Positions 49,407-62,675 of a DNA stretch of 64,000 nucleotides are shown piece by piece; position 1 is the first letter of the stretch, and every line of letters begins with the position of its first letter. Below the pieces are notes generated by a model. The model worked only from the letters and a program-made list of their open reading frames with translations, was not told where the DNA came from and searched no databases. Made by a program: the position numbers and the translations under genes. Source of the stretch: Amyelois transitella (lineage: Eukaryota; Arthropoda; Insecta; Lepidoptera; Pyralidae); the NCBI RefSeq assembly GCF_032362555.1, contig NC_083535.1:10292001-10356000 (forward strand), given 5' to 3'.

Positions 49407-50689
49407 AATTAAAAATGAAAGTTATTACCTAAAGTAAGAAAGACTGTTTAAATAAATATTTGGTGTGTATGCTTTTTTATTTTTTTTTCAAGTCTTGCCT
49501 TTGATTTGATTTTTTTTTCAGACATTTATTTACATGTTTAGTTTTAATTTCTTTTTGTAGTATTGGTCTTTAATAAAGCGTGTGACGTAGTTTTTGAGGG
49601 TTTTTTAAATGTGAAAATGATGACGTTTAATTTAAATGAAAATAGGCTCAAACGGCTCAGAAGCATGGGTATAGTCTATGTTTAAAAGGATGCATTTATT
49701 TTAAATGTCACCCTGTATAGAATCACAAATATAAGTCAGAATCACCTAGATAATTATTTTAATTAAAAAAAAAACGGTATGTAAAGATTCGTTATTGCAA
49801 ATTGAAAAAAAAAAAACGACATATTTCTTTTATTCACTGTGATCAATCTCTGATGTTGGCCTCATTTTTATCTTTTGTTTGTTGCTATGCCTTTACCAAA
49901 GGCGTGGCCAGAAATTGCTTGGTGTACCCCTGTAAAGTAGACCAGTGGCTATGGATCCTCCAATACTTCAGTGTACTTTTATCTTACTAATCTGCTACTT
50001 AGGTAAAAGTAATTAAAAGAATTGGAGTAGCTTTACTTACAGGTTGCTACTGCAAAATTTGCTCACAAAATTACAAAAGGACACATTTAAACAATGGTAC
50101 CTTAATATACCGCATTTACAAATAACGAATTTAGGGTACTTTATAGTGCAAGAAAAACCACATAAGTACTCGTATTTACCTACACTGTGTCCTGTATTCG
50201 AACCTATCATAGTTGATATGTTCAATAATTTTCCCTTACGAAAAGAAAGGCACACGTATGTTTATGTATGTATGTACATATGTTTATATGTCCGGTGAAA
50301 ATGCTGCAGTGTAGTTTGTTCCGCCGCTTCTTCTACACATGCGGTAGTAGTTATAGTTAGATTTAAGCTATGTGACGTCAATAAATGATACCTTGTATCC
50401 AATTTTGAAAATAAATATATTCTTTTCTATTCTATGTAGTGAGTAATTTTTTAATTAGTCATAATAAAACAAAGTGAGAGTGACACATGTATCGCTATAT
50501 AGTACGATGCATTTACGACACGACCAGTTCGAGTGTTATCCCGTAGGCGTTTGGCACCGCGGTCGCGTCTCTGATAGTACTCGTCAGATGCTCCCGTCAC
50601 AAATTAAATATTAACAGATGTGACTAACCATGAGAGAAGAGGCAGGCACGTAGAAATCGGAATAATTTTCAGATTGTTGGCTTGACTGA

Positions 50690-50915
50690 AATAAATATGT
50701 ACGGAATACAGATTGAGTTAGCAACGAAGTTAGTTCGAGACTTGTGTTACGAGATACTAACTCAATTATACTATATTTTATAATAAATCTTTTTATAGAT
50801 AAACGTACAAGATAAAAAGAGAAAGTTCGTTTTTCATCATGCCATGGTTGGGATTCGAACCCACGACTTATAGTGAAAAGTAGTCGTTCACAGCTGCGCC
50901 ACAGAGGCCGTCGTG
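50690..50915 (-). mobile_element. tRNA-derived SINE-like element
   Basis: On the minus strand the head has an A-box-like tggcgcagctgtg and a perfect B box ggttcgaatcc in a tRNA-like layout, followed by an unrelated body rich in T. The tail gttagtatctcgtaacacaa, gtctcgaac recurs at about 60680-60730 and 55330-55360, so this is a repeat and not a working tRNA gene. Confidence 0.6.
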
Positions 50916-51404
50916 GAAAAAGAAAAGAAAAGAAAGATTTGTGTGTGAGAGAATAATGTATCGCAGCGCACTGAATTCATAAGAACAAATAATCCCAAGT
51001 AACTAGTCAACCAATATTCTTGCAATTTTGCAAATTTAAGGAGATAGTTATATATGATAAGCAACTGCAGGCAATCACTAGTACCTAAATCTACAAGAAA
51101 TCGATTTAACATCCGAATTTATAGGAAAAATAAGTATTATTAGTATTGAGCTTCCCATGCAGATTTTATTGTGTTTTTGATGATTATAGGTCAGTTATGG
51201 TAGTTAGTTTTATTATCATTTCTACCTTACATACAAATATATAAAGCTATCCTTCTGTGCAGTAAATATTTTGTGGTTATATGTAAATTTCTAGTATGGA
51301 TGACAAAGAAGTTGCGAAAATACTTCAGACAATTCATAGGAAATTTCCTATTCAAATGTGAAAAGTGTCACAGAACATCGCAATTCGAGGAGTCTGGTCA
51401 CAAA

Positions 51405-51536
51405 ATCGATGGACGTCCACATCGAAAGCTTACCATTTCGACTTAATTTACAGAAGTGAAAGGTATATTACATCGATGTTACTCCACTATTGTACCAATT
51501 TGAAGACTATAAAATCGATGGTACACTGTATCGATA
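51405..51536. promoter_or_regulatory. Cluster of ATCGAT sites
   Basis: ATCGAT at 51405, 51472 and 51514 and TATCGATA at 51529, four in 132 bases. TATCGATA is the DRE octamer of Drosophila DREF. Function inferred only. Confidence 0.3.
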
Positions 51537-52689
51537 GTGTCGAGAGGGTAAAAATTCCATTAGAGAACCGATCGAATAGCATGTATTAAACATAGAGGAA
51601 AATACGAAAAAGCTGATACACGATAATACTCATTAGTAGGCCTAATGTAGCATAAATAAGTTGTTTACACTTCGAGACACACAGTGTTTTGTCAGAAATA
51701 ACCTCAGTGAAATATTATGCAATAAGCAGTCGGAACTAGGCATGCAGACATTCATTGTGCTGACTTTATTGCTCACCATTCCTAATTTATATGCTTGAAC
51801 CCGCATCCCACCTTGCTTGAGATATGTTTATGCTACTGTGCATATGACTATGAGACATTCTTAATGATGGAATAGAGATTGAGATAGTGACAGGTGCTGT
51901 CCTAAAAGAAGAAACTGAAGTTTACAATCCGTTCTCATGATTGATAGATACAAACTGTCCATGAACAGAAGCAGCTGGCAGACACTGTCTTTATTAAATA
52001 TTGAGGAATTGTAATTCGTTTGAACTGAACATTGTTGTACGAATTATTGTACTGAAAATGTTTGAGTTTGAATTTAAATCCCTTAATAGATATGTAGTAG
52101 CAGCATAAACGAGAATAAGTACCGAAATAAAACATCTGAATCAAAGAAGTAGAGACTATATTGGTGTTGCAACAAGATTTAGAATTCCGGCCATCAATAC
52201 GCCCACAAAAACTAGGTGATCCATCTTGTGTCCATTGACTTGTTTGTTATGGGTTAACTCAAGTAGGTTTTCAAACGAAATAAATGGAACCGTTTTTTCT
52301 GGTCCTTCGCGGGCGAAATTTTTTATCCTCTTTCTTTCTTCCGCCTATGACTAGGATATCCAGGATGGGTAAAGTTAGGGTTGATAAGGCAAAATAAATA
52401 ATTTGATCTTGGAGACTAGACCAGCAGAATGAAAATGATAGAAATATGTTGGTATGTGCACTTACTGGCCTTCTGGGATAGAGGCGTGATTATGTTTGGA
52501 GTATGTGCGTATTCCGTGTTTATGTTTGCGTAAATCAACTGATACATTTAACGTGCTCTTATCTATTTCACACCAGTTGCGTGCAATCGATCGATCTGAG
52601 AGCTGTTGCTCGAGCAAACAAATAGCAAGAGGAACTGATTTATTTCTGTCTAGCGTCCCGAAAATAAATGGCCTACTCGGCTAGTGTCA

Positions 52690-52830
52690 AAGACTCTGGG
52701 TTCGGTTGTTGCCTCGGGGGAAAAGAGGGCAGGCGACTTCCCGAGGGGGCCGAGCCAAGCCAGCCGGCCAACCTGGACTGACCCGATGCTTTTAGGGTTA
52801 CGGAGCCAAATGGCTTAAGCAGAACAACGC
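52690..52830. repeat. GC-rich dispersed repeat of unknown class
   Basis: Sharp G+C rise (gaggaggcgacttcccgagg-like text around 52730-52790: gcaggcgacttcccgagggg and gccaagccagccggccaacc). Not coding in any frame. Probably a repeat fragment. Confidence 0.35.
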
Positions 52831-52914
52831 TCGTAACTGAAAGATGACAGAATTCTTTCCGAGAATCGTCGAACAGGTTTTTGGAAATGGCTTGTTATGG
52901 AATAAAACACAATC

Positions 52915-53035
52915 AGGTCAGGTCAACAGGGTGGCAAGCGTGTGTGAAATGAGGAATGAATGTGACATGACAAGTGAAAAGATTTAGTCTCTGCCTGCCC
53001 CGCTGGAAATGAGTTTATGTACCCAGGTACATAAT
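52915..53035 (+). repeat. Dispersed repeat, family D copy (opposite orientation)
   Basis: Contains ggtggcaagcgtgtg, gaggaatgaatgtgacatga and agtctctgcctgccccgctg, a diverged reverse complement of the copy at 19515-19640. Confidence 0.6.
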
Positions 53036-54195
53036 CATAAACATCGTGCAAAACAGTAGATAGTGACACTACCACAGGGAGTAACTGCTGACGTCAACTA
53101 TCTCGTTTCTGAATTTGTAGTGTAGTGTATACCAACAATATGTTTTTGTACATTACTATATAATATGTATATTCCCCATTTTCTAGGTACATACCATTGA
53201 CGTAAGTACGTCAACCTACCACAACGTTCACACCTACATACTTCCATTAATTAACGAAACACTAAGCGTTGGGCTGGAGTGTGGCGTGGATGCAAGCCAG
53301 CTTGGAACAAGCTAAAAATATTTCACTAAATATAGACCATCTTGCCAAAGACTTGCCGATTTAACGGCGTTTTCAGAATGGCCTCTTAACCCAAGTAACC
53401 TCAATTAATTTGTACTGTTTCGTAGTTTTGCAGCTGAGGAGCAATGGTTAAATTCCTGCCTATAAAATACAAGAATAATCTGCAATTTATGTTAAGTATT
53501 AGATAATAAAAATTTGTCATTATATATTGCAATTTTAATATAAGGTTTGCATTTTACAAAGATTTATATGGTTAGGACCCAGGATTCTGCAAAGAGGTAA
53601 ATATATGTAAAGAAACTACCCGCTCTCGAATCAACTTAAATTTGAAGAGTTACAGGTATTTCTTATTTTTATAAATCTATTAATATTAAATGTTTGTGGT
53701 AAAATTCCAGCTGAGTATTTTACTTAAAAGTATGTCATTGATTTGATCAAGTAAAGTCATGAAAACAGATGGCTTGTTGACGATGTCAATGTAACGCAGT
53801 GTGGTGGAAGTAAAATCGTAATACTCAACAAGTTTAAAGTTACATTAATCCGGAAACATGCGCTTCTTGAAAATGAAGTCGAATCATTCTGAGAATACTC
53901 AGAAATTACTGGAGGATGATATTCTTGTAAATAATACATTAAGAATTCTGATAACCACCGTACCGTGAGTAAATAAACATAGGTATATTTATTTTCTTTG
54001 GTGCAAGTTTAGCGGTATAACATTTTTTAAGTAAAAATTTCTGACTATTTATTTTGACGCTGAACGATAAATCAAGATTTTTGCAAAGTTGCAAAACTGT
54101 AAAATATGATGAAAACGTTACGGTATCTGATGATTGTGATTGCTATCAGTGGCGATGACACTATCACCAGTACTAACCACTTCTATAGCATACAT

Positions 54196-54425
54196 TCATA
54201 TTATCACGCCTCAAAGCCTTACGGTATAGACTAAGCCAACAATCTCGATAAGACTAAGGGATAGACTTATAAATTTGAATTAAGACGATGGGCTAGCAAC
54301 CTATCATTATTTAAATCTCTATTTTATCTTTCTATTTCTAACATTAAGCCAAAGAGCTGAAGATTCAAGACAAATAAGCCTCTGTCTACCCCGCAAGGGA
54401 TATATACGTGATTATATGTATATAG
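54196..54425. repeat. Family A copies in inverted pair
   Basis: A minus-oriented end (atcacgcctcaaagcc, actaagccaacaatctc) is followed by a plus-oriented copy (gggctagcaacctatcatt, ctgtctaccccgcaaggga, tatacgtgattat). Confidence 0.65.
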
Positions 54426-56444
54426 GTAAAATAATACCGTCTTCTACGATACATTTTGTAGTGTTCTCCCGTGTGTATGTACGCACGCTTGACAGTCTCG
54501 GCTCACGTCTATAAATACGACGGGCATTCGTGAGCAATGGGATATCCTGACAAAACATTTTTATGTGTCCCCACCGCCGTAGACATATCCGTTGCTTGCA
54601 GTCTTGCACCTCGTGTAGGGTTGCTTGTCTTAATTAATTGACTATTAAAATAATTGAAATAGTATTCAGTTTTTGAGTTACATACTCAAATGTACAATTT
54701 ATTGTCAGTTTTACAAAATTTAAGACGCGTGCACTTATGAATTAAGAACATAATAGCTTTGTTTGCCCGCGCCTCATGAAAATAGTTTTATTACTCCACA
54801 CCACACAAATACATATTAGAATTAGGATAGTTAATAACCTGATGTGAAACATTGTTAAGGGTTTAGATTTTTGCTTATTTGGTTATTAAGTTCATTGCTG
54901 TACAATAGGTAAGGCCGTAGTAGGACATAATTTATTAAATTTTATGCCTTATCAACATTCTAACGCGAGTTTTATTTAAAATAAAAAGAGGTATACTCCG
55001 ATGATTTCTACAATACTTCTAAAACTGGTAGCCCTATGAGGGAACTATGAGATTGTTAATGTACGTTTTATGGGAGGTATATTTTTAGAAATAATTTTAC
55101 AATAATATTGCGTTTATTCTGTTCCCATCTCAAATGACAAACTGGGAAGCTGTTTAGACGAAGTAAGCGCTTGTTTATACTACTTATTTAATTACTTGTC
55201 TGATGTTATGTAAAGGTGGCGATAAAATTAAATCTATTGAATTTATTTTATTTTAGGTAGTATATACTTATTCAGGGATGAAAATGTTAATTATTAAATT
55301 TTGATGTATCGAATTTATTTTTTTATTTATCTCGTAACACAAGTCTCGCATTTATTTCGGGGTTAACTTAATCTGCGTAATTCGAGACGGATCTTTTTAA
55401 ATTTTATTAAAAAAAATTTTATTTGCTCTGTTATTCGCTTCCGTGGAAATTCCAGAAAACAGAAGCCTTTGTTACTACTCGATTTTTTTTGTCTTTGTCT
55501 TTAATCTAAATCTATCCAGCAAGTAGTTCTTATGTTCATTCGTTAAAAGTACAATACATATAGTTTTATTGATAATATTCGTATCGAAGCATAGATATAA
55601 AAATTGGGAAAATGCCCTTTAGAAACAGCCAGTTACAAAGCATGATTTACGATATTCGTACAAAACGAATGGCTTTATAAACATTACCGAACTATATAAA
55701 CTGATATAGATCTTGTCTGTCTCTACATTTTTTGAGATAAATCATATTTAAATTAAACTTCAATCCTGTGATGATTTCCAAAAATCTGAAGGGCCGCCGT
55801 GTCATCATTTATGACACAAAAATGATTTTCAAAACCTATTTGTTCTATATAACCGTATCTGTGTCAAATTATAAAGAAATTTAATTGATTATGGGAAAGC
55901 TTTTCTGTTTTTCATAATTTTATATGAAGGTAATTCAGAACATAAGATTTGCTATGTAATTATATTTGAAGCTATATAATAAAGATAGTGGCCTTAGTAG
56001 CTTTTGCAAGACTAAACTTGGCAAGCAATATTCAGAATTTATTTTATTTTATAATTTATGTTTTCACGTATCACTCGAGTACCATACATTGCTACGCACT
56101 AGGATTGAGGCTTATTTATTGATAAGGACATTATAATGAAAAGTGGTGCATAATATGCAAAATTTATTACATTAAGTTTATTTAAATAAATACGATTTTA
56201 AATTGAACACAAAATTTAAAATAGTTTGGTTTAATAGTTTGAACTAAGTGTTTGTTTGTATTTATAATGGAATGATGATTTCGGATAATTGTGCATGTCA
56301 TTAAATACCTACACACATCGGAGTAATGATTCATCAAATAACATTGTCCTAAAAAATAGCTAATTCAATTAACTAAAAATATTGATAGCAACAACAGGTG
56401 GTCACTTAAAATATACACATTTTTTTTAAAACATACTAACATAT

Positions 56445-56790
56445 ACTCGCTATATCCCTTACGGGTTAGACAGAGCCAACAGTCTCGCAAATACTGAAAG
56501 GCCAAAAATCGTCTTTATTATACAAATGTTTGGTTCAAGTGCCGTGTGGTTCCCAGCACCAATACAAAAAAGAATAGTACCACTCCATCTCTTTCTCATG
56601 GATGTCGTAAAAGGTGACTAAGGGGTAGGGTAGGGGGTCTTCTTTTAGGCGATGGGCTAGCAACCTGTCACTATTTGAATCTCAATCCTATCTTAAAGCC
56701 AAATAGCTGAACGTGGCCTATCAGTCTTTACAAGACTGTAGGCTCTGTCTACCTCGCAAAGGATATAGACGTGATTATATGTATGTATGT
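56445..56790. repeat. Family A copies in inverted pair
   Basis: Minus-oriented tatatcccttacgggttaga with cagagccaacagtctcgc, then a long plus-oriented copy: ctccatctctttctcatgga, gtcgtaaaaggtgactaagg, gggctagcaacctgtcacta, ctgtctacctcgcaaaggat, atagacgtgattatatgtat. Confidence 0.75.
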
Positions 56791-59237
56791 TTGGTTCAAG
56801 AGTCCACCATTGTAAATATTCTTCTTAGTTCGATGACTGTTTTGTAAATTGTTTATTTTTGTGCAATAAAGTGTTTACATAGAAACAAACAAACTATAGG
56901 TAAGGCACTTCAAAGGTAGCAATATATTGGAATAGAAAAGATTTATTTTCAAAATTGGATGCAAGATATCACTTATTGACGTCACATCACTTAAATCTAA
57001 TTATAACTACTATTCTATGTTATTATATCACGAATGATATCTCAGTGGTTTCAATAGACATCAAAAGAATATCATAAATCAGCGATCTTGCATTTTGGTT
57101 AGAGTGAACAAGATATTTTTATGACTAGCGTTTTAAAATTCATAGTTCACTGAACTTAACTAATGGTTTAGAGGCTCATAACTCTATGAAGAAAATAGCA
57201 CGATGTGCAGTGAAGTCTATCTGTCCAATTTCTTTATATGAACAGAATACATGAAAGTATGTGTAGTCCACAGATATAAATATAATAAATACTAGAAATA
57301 AATTGGTAAAATATCGATAAGATCTCTCATTACGTAAACTACATTTTTAGAATTTCTTTCTGTATGTTTGTACTTGCATCATGCAAAAACTATTTCTCTA
57401 ACGATTGAGATGCAGTTCCCTCAGATGTCCAACTTACTCTCTCCAACCCCTCTAAGTGTTTAAAACAGGAGGTCAGCTAATATAATAATCATCATTCATA
57501 TAGATTTCGTTTTACGGCGGACGAAGACGTGAGCAATAGCTAGTTAAAGAGTATATGCAGTATAAGAGAAGCCTAGCATATTGGCCTTAGCTACAATACG
57601 CTCAACCAAAGGTAGCAAAAATCAATGAGTTCACACGAAAAAATAAATAAATGAGGCCGAAGCAAATAAGTATACAGAGTTTGTGGCAAGAAAATAAGAT
57701 GTAGTCTTGCTTAGCACTTTGGAAAAGTTAGGATGTAAGTAACTAAACATATTATTTGCCGATAGCTTAGATAACCATTGAATCTACTTGACAGAGAATT
57801 TTTGCTAGAATCATACCACAAATTGTTACAAATTAGATAATTTTTGTATAGTTTTATGCATTTTGTAACAATCAAAACAATCGGTAGCTATATTGAAAAT
57901 ATTTTGGAAAACACATTCGCTATATGCATAAAATCTTAATTACTCGTATACAAGTTTTTATAGCAGTGCAGCCAGAGTTTATAGTTAGAATCTTTTTAGG
58001 CCACATGTCAAGGATGTGAGTCGCTGGTTCAGATATGTTTACTGTTAGTTCATAACTGCGACTATTTATTCTATTTAACCTGAATTTGAAAGACAAGGGC
58101 GTGGAGTTGTACTTTTAGGCGATGGGCTGTGACTTTCACTGAATCTCGATTCCATCACTAAGTCATCCAGTTAAACATGGCTTTCGAGTCTTGTGAATAT
58201 GGCTCTGTCTATCCCATAAGACGTGACATATGTGTGTTACACAAATTTTGAAAGTGAAAAAAAACACGATACATGTTATCGGGTAACGAAAACTTAAGTA
58301 TCGATCAAAGACATAAATTTCCAATTTCAGTGCTGATTTTTCTAATTCATTTCCAAATTATTACGATATCAATTGGTGTCAATAATCTATAAATCAAAAC
58401 GGAAATTTTCGGAGCCCTTAGGGTCCAGGAACAACTCTTCCAGAAACATAACCTTAATTATGTCCTGGGCCCAGTCGACCTTTAGTAGGACTTCTGCACC
58501 TAAAGAATGTTCAAGTTTTCTCACAATATTTCTATTATAACTTTTTATATTCGTGTGCCTTATACCAATAACCGTGCAATATATAGGAATATAATGTTAA
58601 TTCCAGTTAGCTATATACTAAGCAGTATCATATGAACCTATTCGTGTATTCTAACTGTGACCCTGTCCTAGTTGTATAGTGTGATCAATTTACTCTCATA
58701 TTAAATTTACATGTTCTTAACTACATTATCTAAATGTTGTAAATAACGGACCAAATCACATACGGGTTTAGAATCAAAATGTCTATCTTCATCATTAAAA
58801 AAGAAGATTATATTGTACTTCATATTCAAGTTAAAATAATCATAGAAGTTTAACTGTATATAGGGTACACAAATAGATAAATGATTGTAAAGACAAATCC
58901 TCATATTGTTGCTATCCAACCCCAAGTAATCAATGATGTTTTTTCGAGTGGGATGAATAAAATTTACTTACTCTTCAAGTTAATTCGACACGAGATTTAC
59001 AAACTTTAAAGTTTATATTAGCATCAAAAATAAATACCGCGCCTGATTATTTTCGTTCTGCATCATTAGTCTTAATTCTCGGATTTACAAATGCCGTTTT
59101 GGTTAAATTCACTGCACCAATGTTTACAGAATGAACAAAACAAAACAAATGAATTCAAAACAAAAAACGCATTCAGTTATTCGCTTAACCTAAATTTGTA
59201 AATGGAATATATTTTGAAATTTAGAATGCATTCTTAC

Positions 59238-59420
59238 CTGTTATTATTTTGACGTGTTCGTGCGCACGCGGTAGGGCGGGCGGCCGGCGACTGGGCGGGC
59301 TGCGTCTGCGCAGGTCGAGTCTCAGATGGTAGGCGGTTTACACTCGACGAGACGGATTCGTGATCAATTGTACGGTGATCGGAGGGTGTAAATGAAGTGA
59401 TGGATATATTGGCAGTTTGG
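59238..59420 (-). promoter_or_regulatory. Fhos: Distal Fhos promoter and non-coding first exon
   Basis: A sharp GC-rich island (gtagggcgggcggccggcga, ctgggcgggc) in AT-rich DNA, with GC boxes and a CRE-like tgacgtg. On the minus strand it ends in a consensus donor ATAACAG/gtaaga at 59238/59237. No usable ATG lies between the island and the donor, so the exon would be untranslated. Assignment to Fhos rests on strand and on the lack of another minus-strand gene between here and 44.7 kb. Confidence 0.5.
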
Positions 59421-59999
59421 CACGGGGAAGAGGAAGTCGTTACAATTTAGTGGCCTGCATTTTGTAACGTTAGGAAACACATACTAGAAAAACTTTTCAT
59501 CTCAATGTGTTCCGTTTTCAGGTTTTTTGGTTAAGTAGATTTTGAGTATATTTTTCCTGGTCTTAGCTTTTTTCAGTCCCGATTACATCCTCTTAATAAG
59601 TCTAGACAATTCAATGCAACTTGTATCGCACTACATCTTATTTTTCATGATTTTCAGCTTACTTGTGATGAAAAAGCTTTTCTTAAGATTCCAAAATAGA
59701 AGACTTTTTATGCATTAATTTAATCTTATACTATTGGATTTATTTTCTGTGAAAGATTCAGGATATCTTGCGTACCAAATTAATTATTTTGTTTTTCAAA
59801 ATAAAATAATGGGTCTCTTTTAAAAGCGTTAAACATTACTATAACATACATGTATTTAAAATAGCTATCACTTCAAAAGCCCACGTGTACAAGAAACGAT
59901 GCAACAAACACCTCTCTTACGCGCACCATTTTCAATAGACACTATATTATCAAAAATAAACTTAAGGAAAATCTTCTTCTTCTTCCTGGGTATAATACT

Positions 60000-60180
60000 C
60001 ACCACTCTGGAGACAACCCAGGGTAAGCCATTTACCTTGGATCCGGGTAAGAGTGAGTCAGGTTTCTACACGAAGCGACTCCCACTGACTTCAGCAAATT
60101 ATGCTGGGGAACCTAACCCGTATTGTATCTGGATACACATCCATCGCCTGATTGTGCAGGTTTCCTCACGATGTTTCCCC
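60000..60180 (+). repeat. Dispersed repeat, family B copy
   Basis: Contains gagtgagtcaggtttctaca, cgaagcgactcccactgact, aacctaacccgtattgtatc and gcaggtttcctcacgatgtt, parallel to 21290-21480. Confidence 0.7.
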
Positions 60181-61794
60181 TCACTAGGTATAGGACAGAA
60201 TGCGATTCTTCATTTCTTAAGAATCAGTCTAGCGGTTAAGCCGTGCAACTAAAACAGGCAGATAGAATTTTGAATACTATTGTATGGAGGGATATAGAGG
60301 TGACTAAAATGGAAATATCCATATTGATTGCTAAAAATACTGTTACATAGTGGGATGTTGCAGTTTGGTCAAAGGTTTGCTTAAAAAAAATATTTTTCTT
60401 GAAATGCTGTTTTACCATTTAAGCCGGGTAAGTGATGAAATAAGGTAGGTTATCCATTGCCGGATGTGTTTTGGCACTTACCTACTTCCCGGTCCACTTT
60501 CCCAGTTATGGTGGTGACGTTAACGGTGACCCAAAAAAGGCTGATGTACCACTAATTGTTTCAAGTACATCGAATGTGTGTAAAATACGTGGACATCGAA
60601 TAATTTATTTCGATTTCTTCAGCTGTTTTATAAAGATAAATATGTAAATAAATAAATATACGGGACAAATTATTCAGATGAGTTAGCCCCAAAGTAAGTT
60701 CGAGACTCGTGTTGTGGGATACTTACTCAACGATACTATGTTCTTTATTTTTTTTAATTTACACCCAAAACCCAGGCCAGTCAGACTTTTTCCATCATGG
60801 CCCGACCGGGAATTGAATCAAGATAAATGGGAAAGTTAATTTGTAGTTCAATCTTTTTGAAATGTTTTTAAAATTTTGCGTATATATAGCTAAGAGACTG
60901 GAGAAGGACTGGTTACGGCTATAATTCCCGTGGTATTTGCGAGAACCTATATTCTTTTGTAGATGACGCTATATTCACGCGGGCGAAGCTGGGGGTTAAA
61001 ATGATATTGAAAAAATGCCAAAATATCTATATTGTTCATGATAAAACTGGTAAGTAAACAGATATCAATTGTAACTTCAGAAGTAAAACATCTACATCAA
61101 TACATTACACGCCTGTTTCCTGGAAGTAAAATATGCTTCTTTTACTTTTGGGAATTTCCATAGGTACATACATACTGTTTGCGCCAATTAGTTATCTGTG
61201 CGCAATTTCCATAGTAAAAATAAAAATGATGAATCTTCCTGCCTTTTTTTTAACATTTACCGAATACACATCTTTTTATCGAGTTCAGATAATTATTTCG
61301 TCAAAAATTATAAATCAGGACTAGTTGCCCTCATCACATACCTCACGTCACCTGTCACGTCTATACCACTTGCGTGGTAACAGAGCCAATAGTCTTGAAA
61401 AGACTAAAAGGCCACGTTCACCTGTAAAGCTTTGGTAATTCCAATGCGAGTGAAACGGAGTAATCATCTCTAATGAACAATTGTTTTGGAAATGTTTAGA
61501 ATAACGAAGGTTCCAATGGTTGGTTTTTTATAATACACATAAGTGTTTTTCATAGTCTTACCATAAGACAAATCTATCCTATTGTTATTACCTTGACTAT
61601 TAACTTGACTTTCCACTCCTTGATCCTGGGGCCTTGGCTTTCCCTTGATGATAATGCAGCCGACTACTAATGAATGTGCAGTTTTACTCAGTTGCCGCAC
61701 TTTCCAAAGGTCCTTTTTTACGTTTTTGTGCTTTTTCGTACTTTTGCAAATATAAGAAACTAGCTTTTACCATGTGATTTCTGCTACTTACATA

Positions 61795-62025
61795 TAATAA
61801 TGGGACCACTCCATCTCTTTCCCATGGATGTCGTAAAACGCGACTAAGGGATGGGCTTATTAACTTGGGATTCTTCTTTTAGGCGACGGACTAGCAACCT
61901 GTCACTATATATGAATTTCAATTCTATCATAGAGCCAAACAGCCGAACGTTGCCTATTAGTCGTTTCAATACTGTTGGCTCTGTCTACCCTACGAGGGAT
62001 ATAGATGTGATTATAAGTATGTATG
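61795..62025 (+). repeat. Dispersed repeat, family A, long copy
   Basis: Runs gggaccactccatctctttc, ccatggatgtcgtaaaacgc, cttcttttaggcgacggact, agcaacctgtcacta, gccgaacgttgcctattag, ctgtctaccctacgagggat and ends atgtgattataagtatgta. A minus-oriented partial copy lies 0.4 kb to the left (61345-61430). Confidence 0.75.
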
Positions 62026-62544
62026 TAGCTTTTACCAATTCGCAAAAACGCTTTTTTACTGGTTTATTAGATTTCAATCTATTCCTTTTTTAGAATGATT
62101 TTGCTCTGCTCACATCTTCATTTATATAAATTTCATAATAATTATATAATACATACATAGAATCACGTTATTCTATCTAATGGGGCATGTATGGCAGGTC
62201 TTGTCGTTATTGGTCACGGCCTTATTAAATCGAAGTTATATTTAATTGGAAGCGATTAATTACAAAAATATAACTTAATTACATACTAAAATAAGTGAAC
62301 ACATTACTTTTGAACTTTTATTGCTTTTTTTGTTTCTTTAACATAAATAGCATTTATATTTAATTATTACAAGTTACAGTTACAAACGTACAATGTGTAT
62401 TGCACAATTAATAAATAATAATATAAAATAATCTTTTTTTAACTACTGCACCTAAAATGCGGTACATAACGACATTGGTATTCTATAGCGCCGGTGACCT
62501 TAATTAGAAAAATATCGAAAAAAAAGCTTAGAGTTTTTGGTTCC

Positions 62545-62550
62545 TTTATT
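62545..62550 (-). terminator. Candidate poly(A) signal AATAAA of paramyosin
   Basis: AATAAA on the minus strand, about 285 bases past the paramyosin stop. Another lies further away near 62311. Either could be used. Confidence 0.3.
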
Positions 62551-62675
62551 TGATTGTTTAGCATAACATTAAAAAAATGATGATGGGACGAAAGGTCGGC
62601 GCTTGGCCATAGTGTGGAGACACGCATGTAGGGCGAGCCTAACGCCGAGCGCCCGTCCCTGCCTCACAAACTACA

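Larger units (their letters stand above)
48509..59237. other. Fhos: Fhos 5' intron, repeat-rich
   Basis: Contains a tRNA-derived SINE-like element (50690-50915), a family D copy (52915-53035), a GC-rich unknown repeat (52690-52830), family A copies (51845-51935, 54196-54425, 56445-56790, 58090-58235) and an ATCGAT cluster (51405-51536). Apart from the candidate exon at 49.3 kb no exon could be supported. Confidence 0.4.
59421..62300. other. Intergenic region between Fhos and paramyosin
   Basis: No gene. Holds family B (about 60000-60180), SINE-tail-like (about 60680-60830), Helitron-like (about 60890-60995) and family A copies (61345-61430 minus, 61795-62025 plus). The frame at 59899-60252 is largely inside repeat sequence. 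Confidence 0.55.

Noticed and set aside
50838-50913. A working tRNA gene on the minus strand
   Set aside because: A and B boxes are present, but the arms do not pair well by eye and the sequence continues into a repeat tail that recurs elsewhere, so it is a SINE-like element.
51365-51589. 74-residue plus-strand open frame
   Set aside because: Codon content is explained by ATCGAT-rich non-coding DNA; no conserved-looking segment.
59899-60252. 117-residue plus-strand open frame
   Set aside because: Most of it lies in a family B repeat copy that recurs at 21.3 kb.
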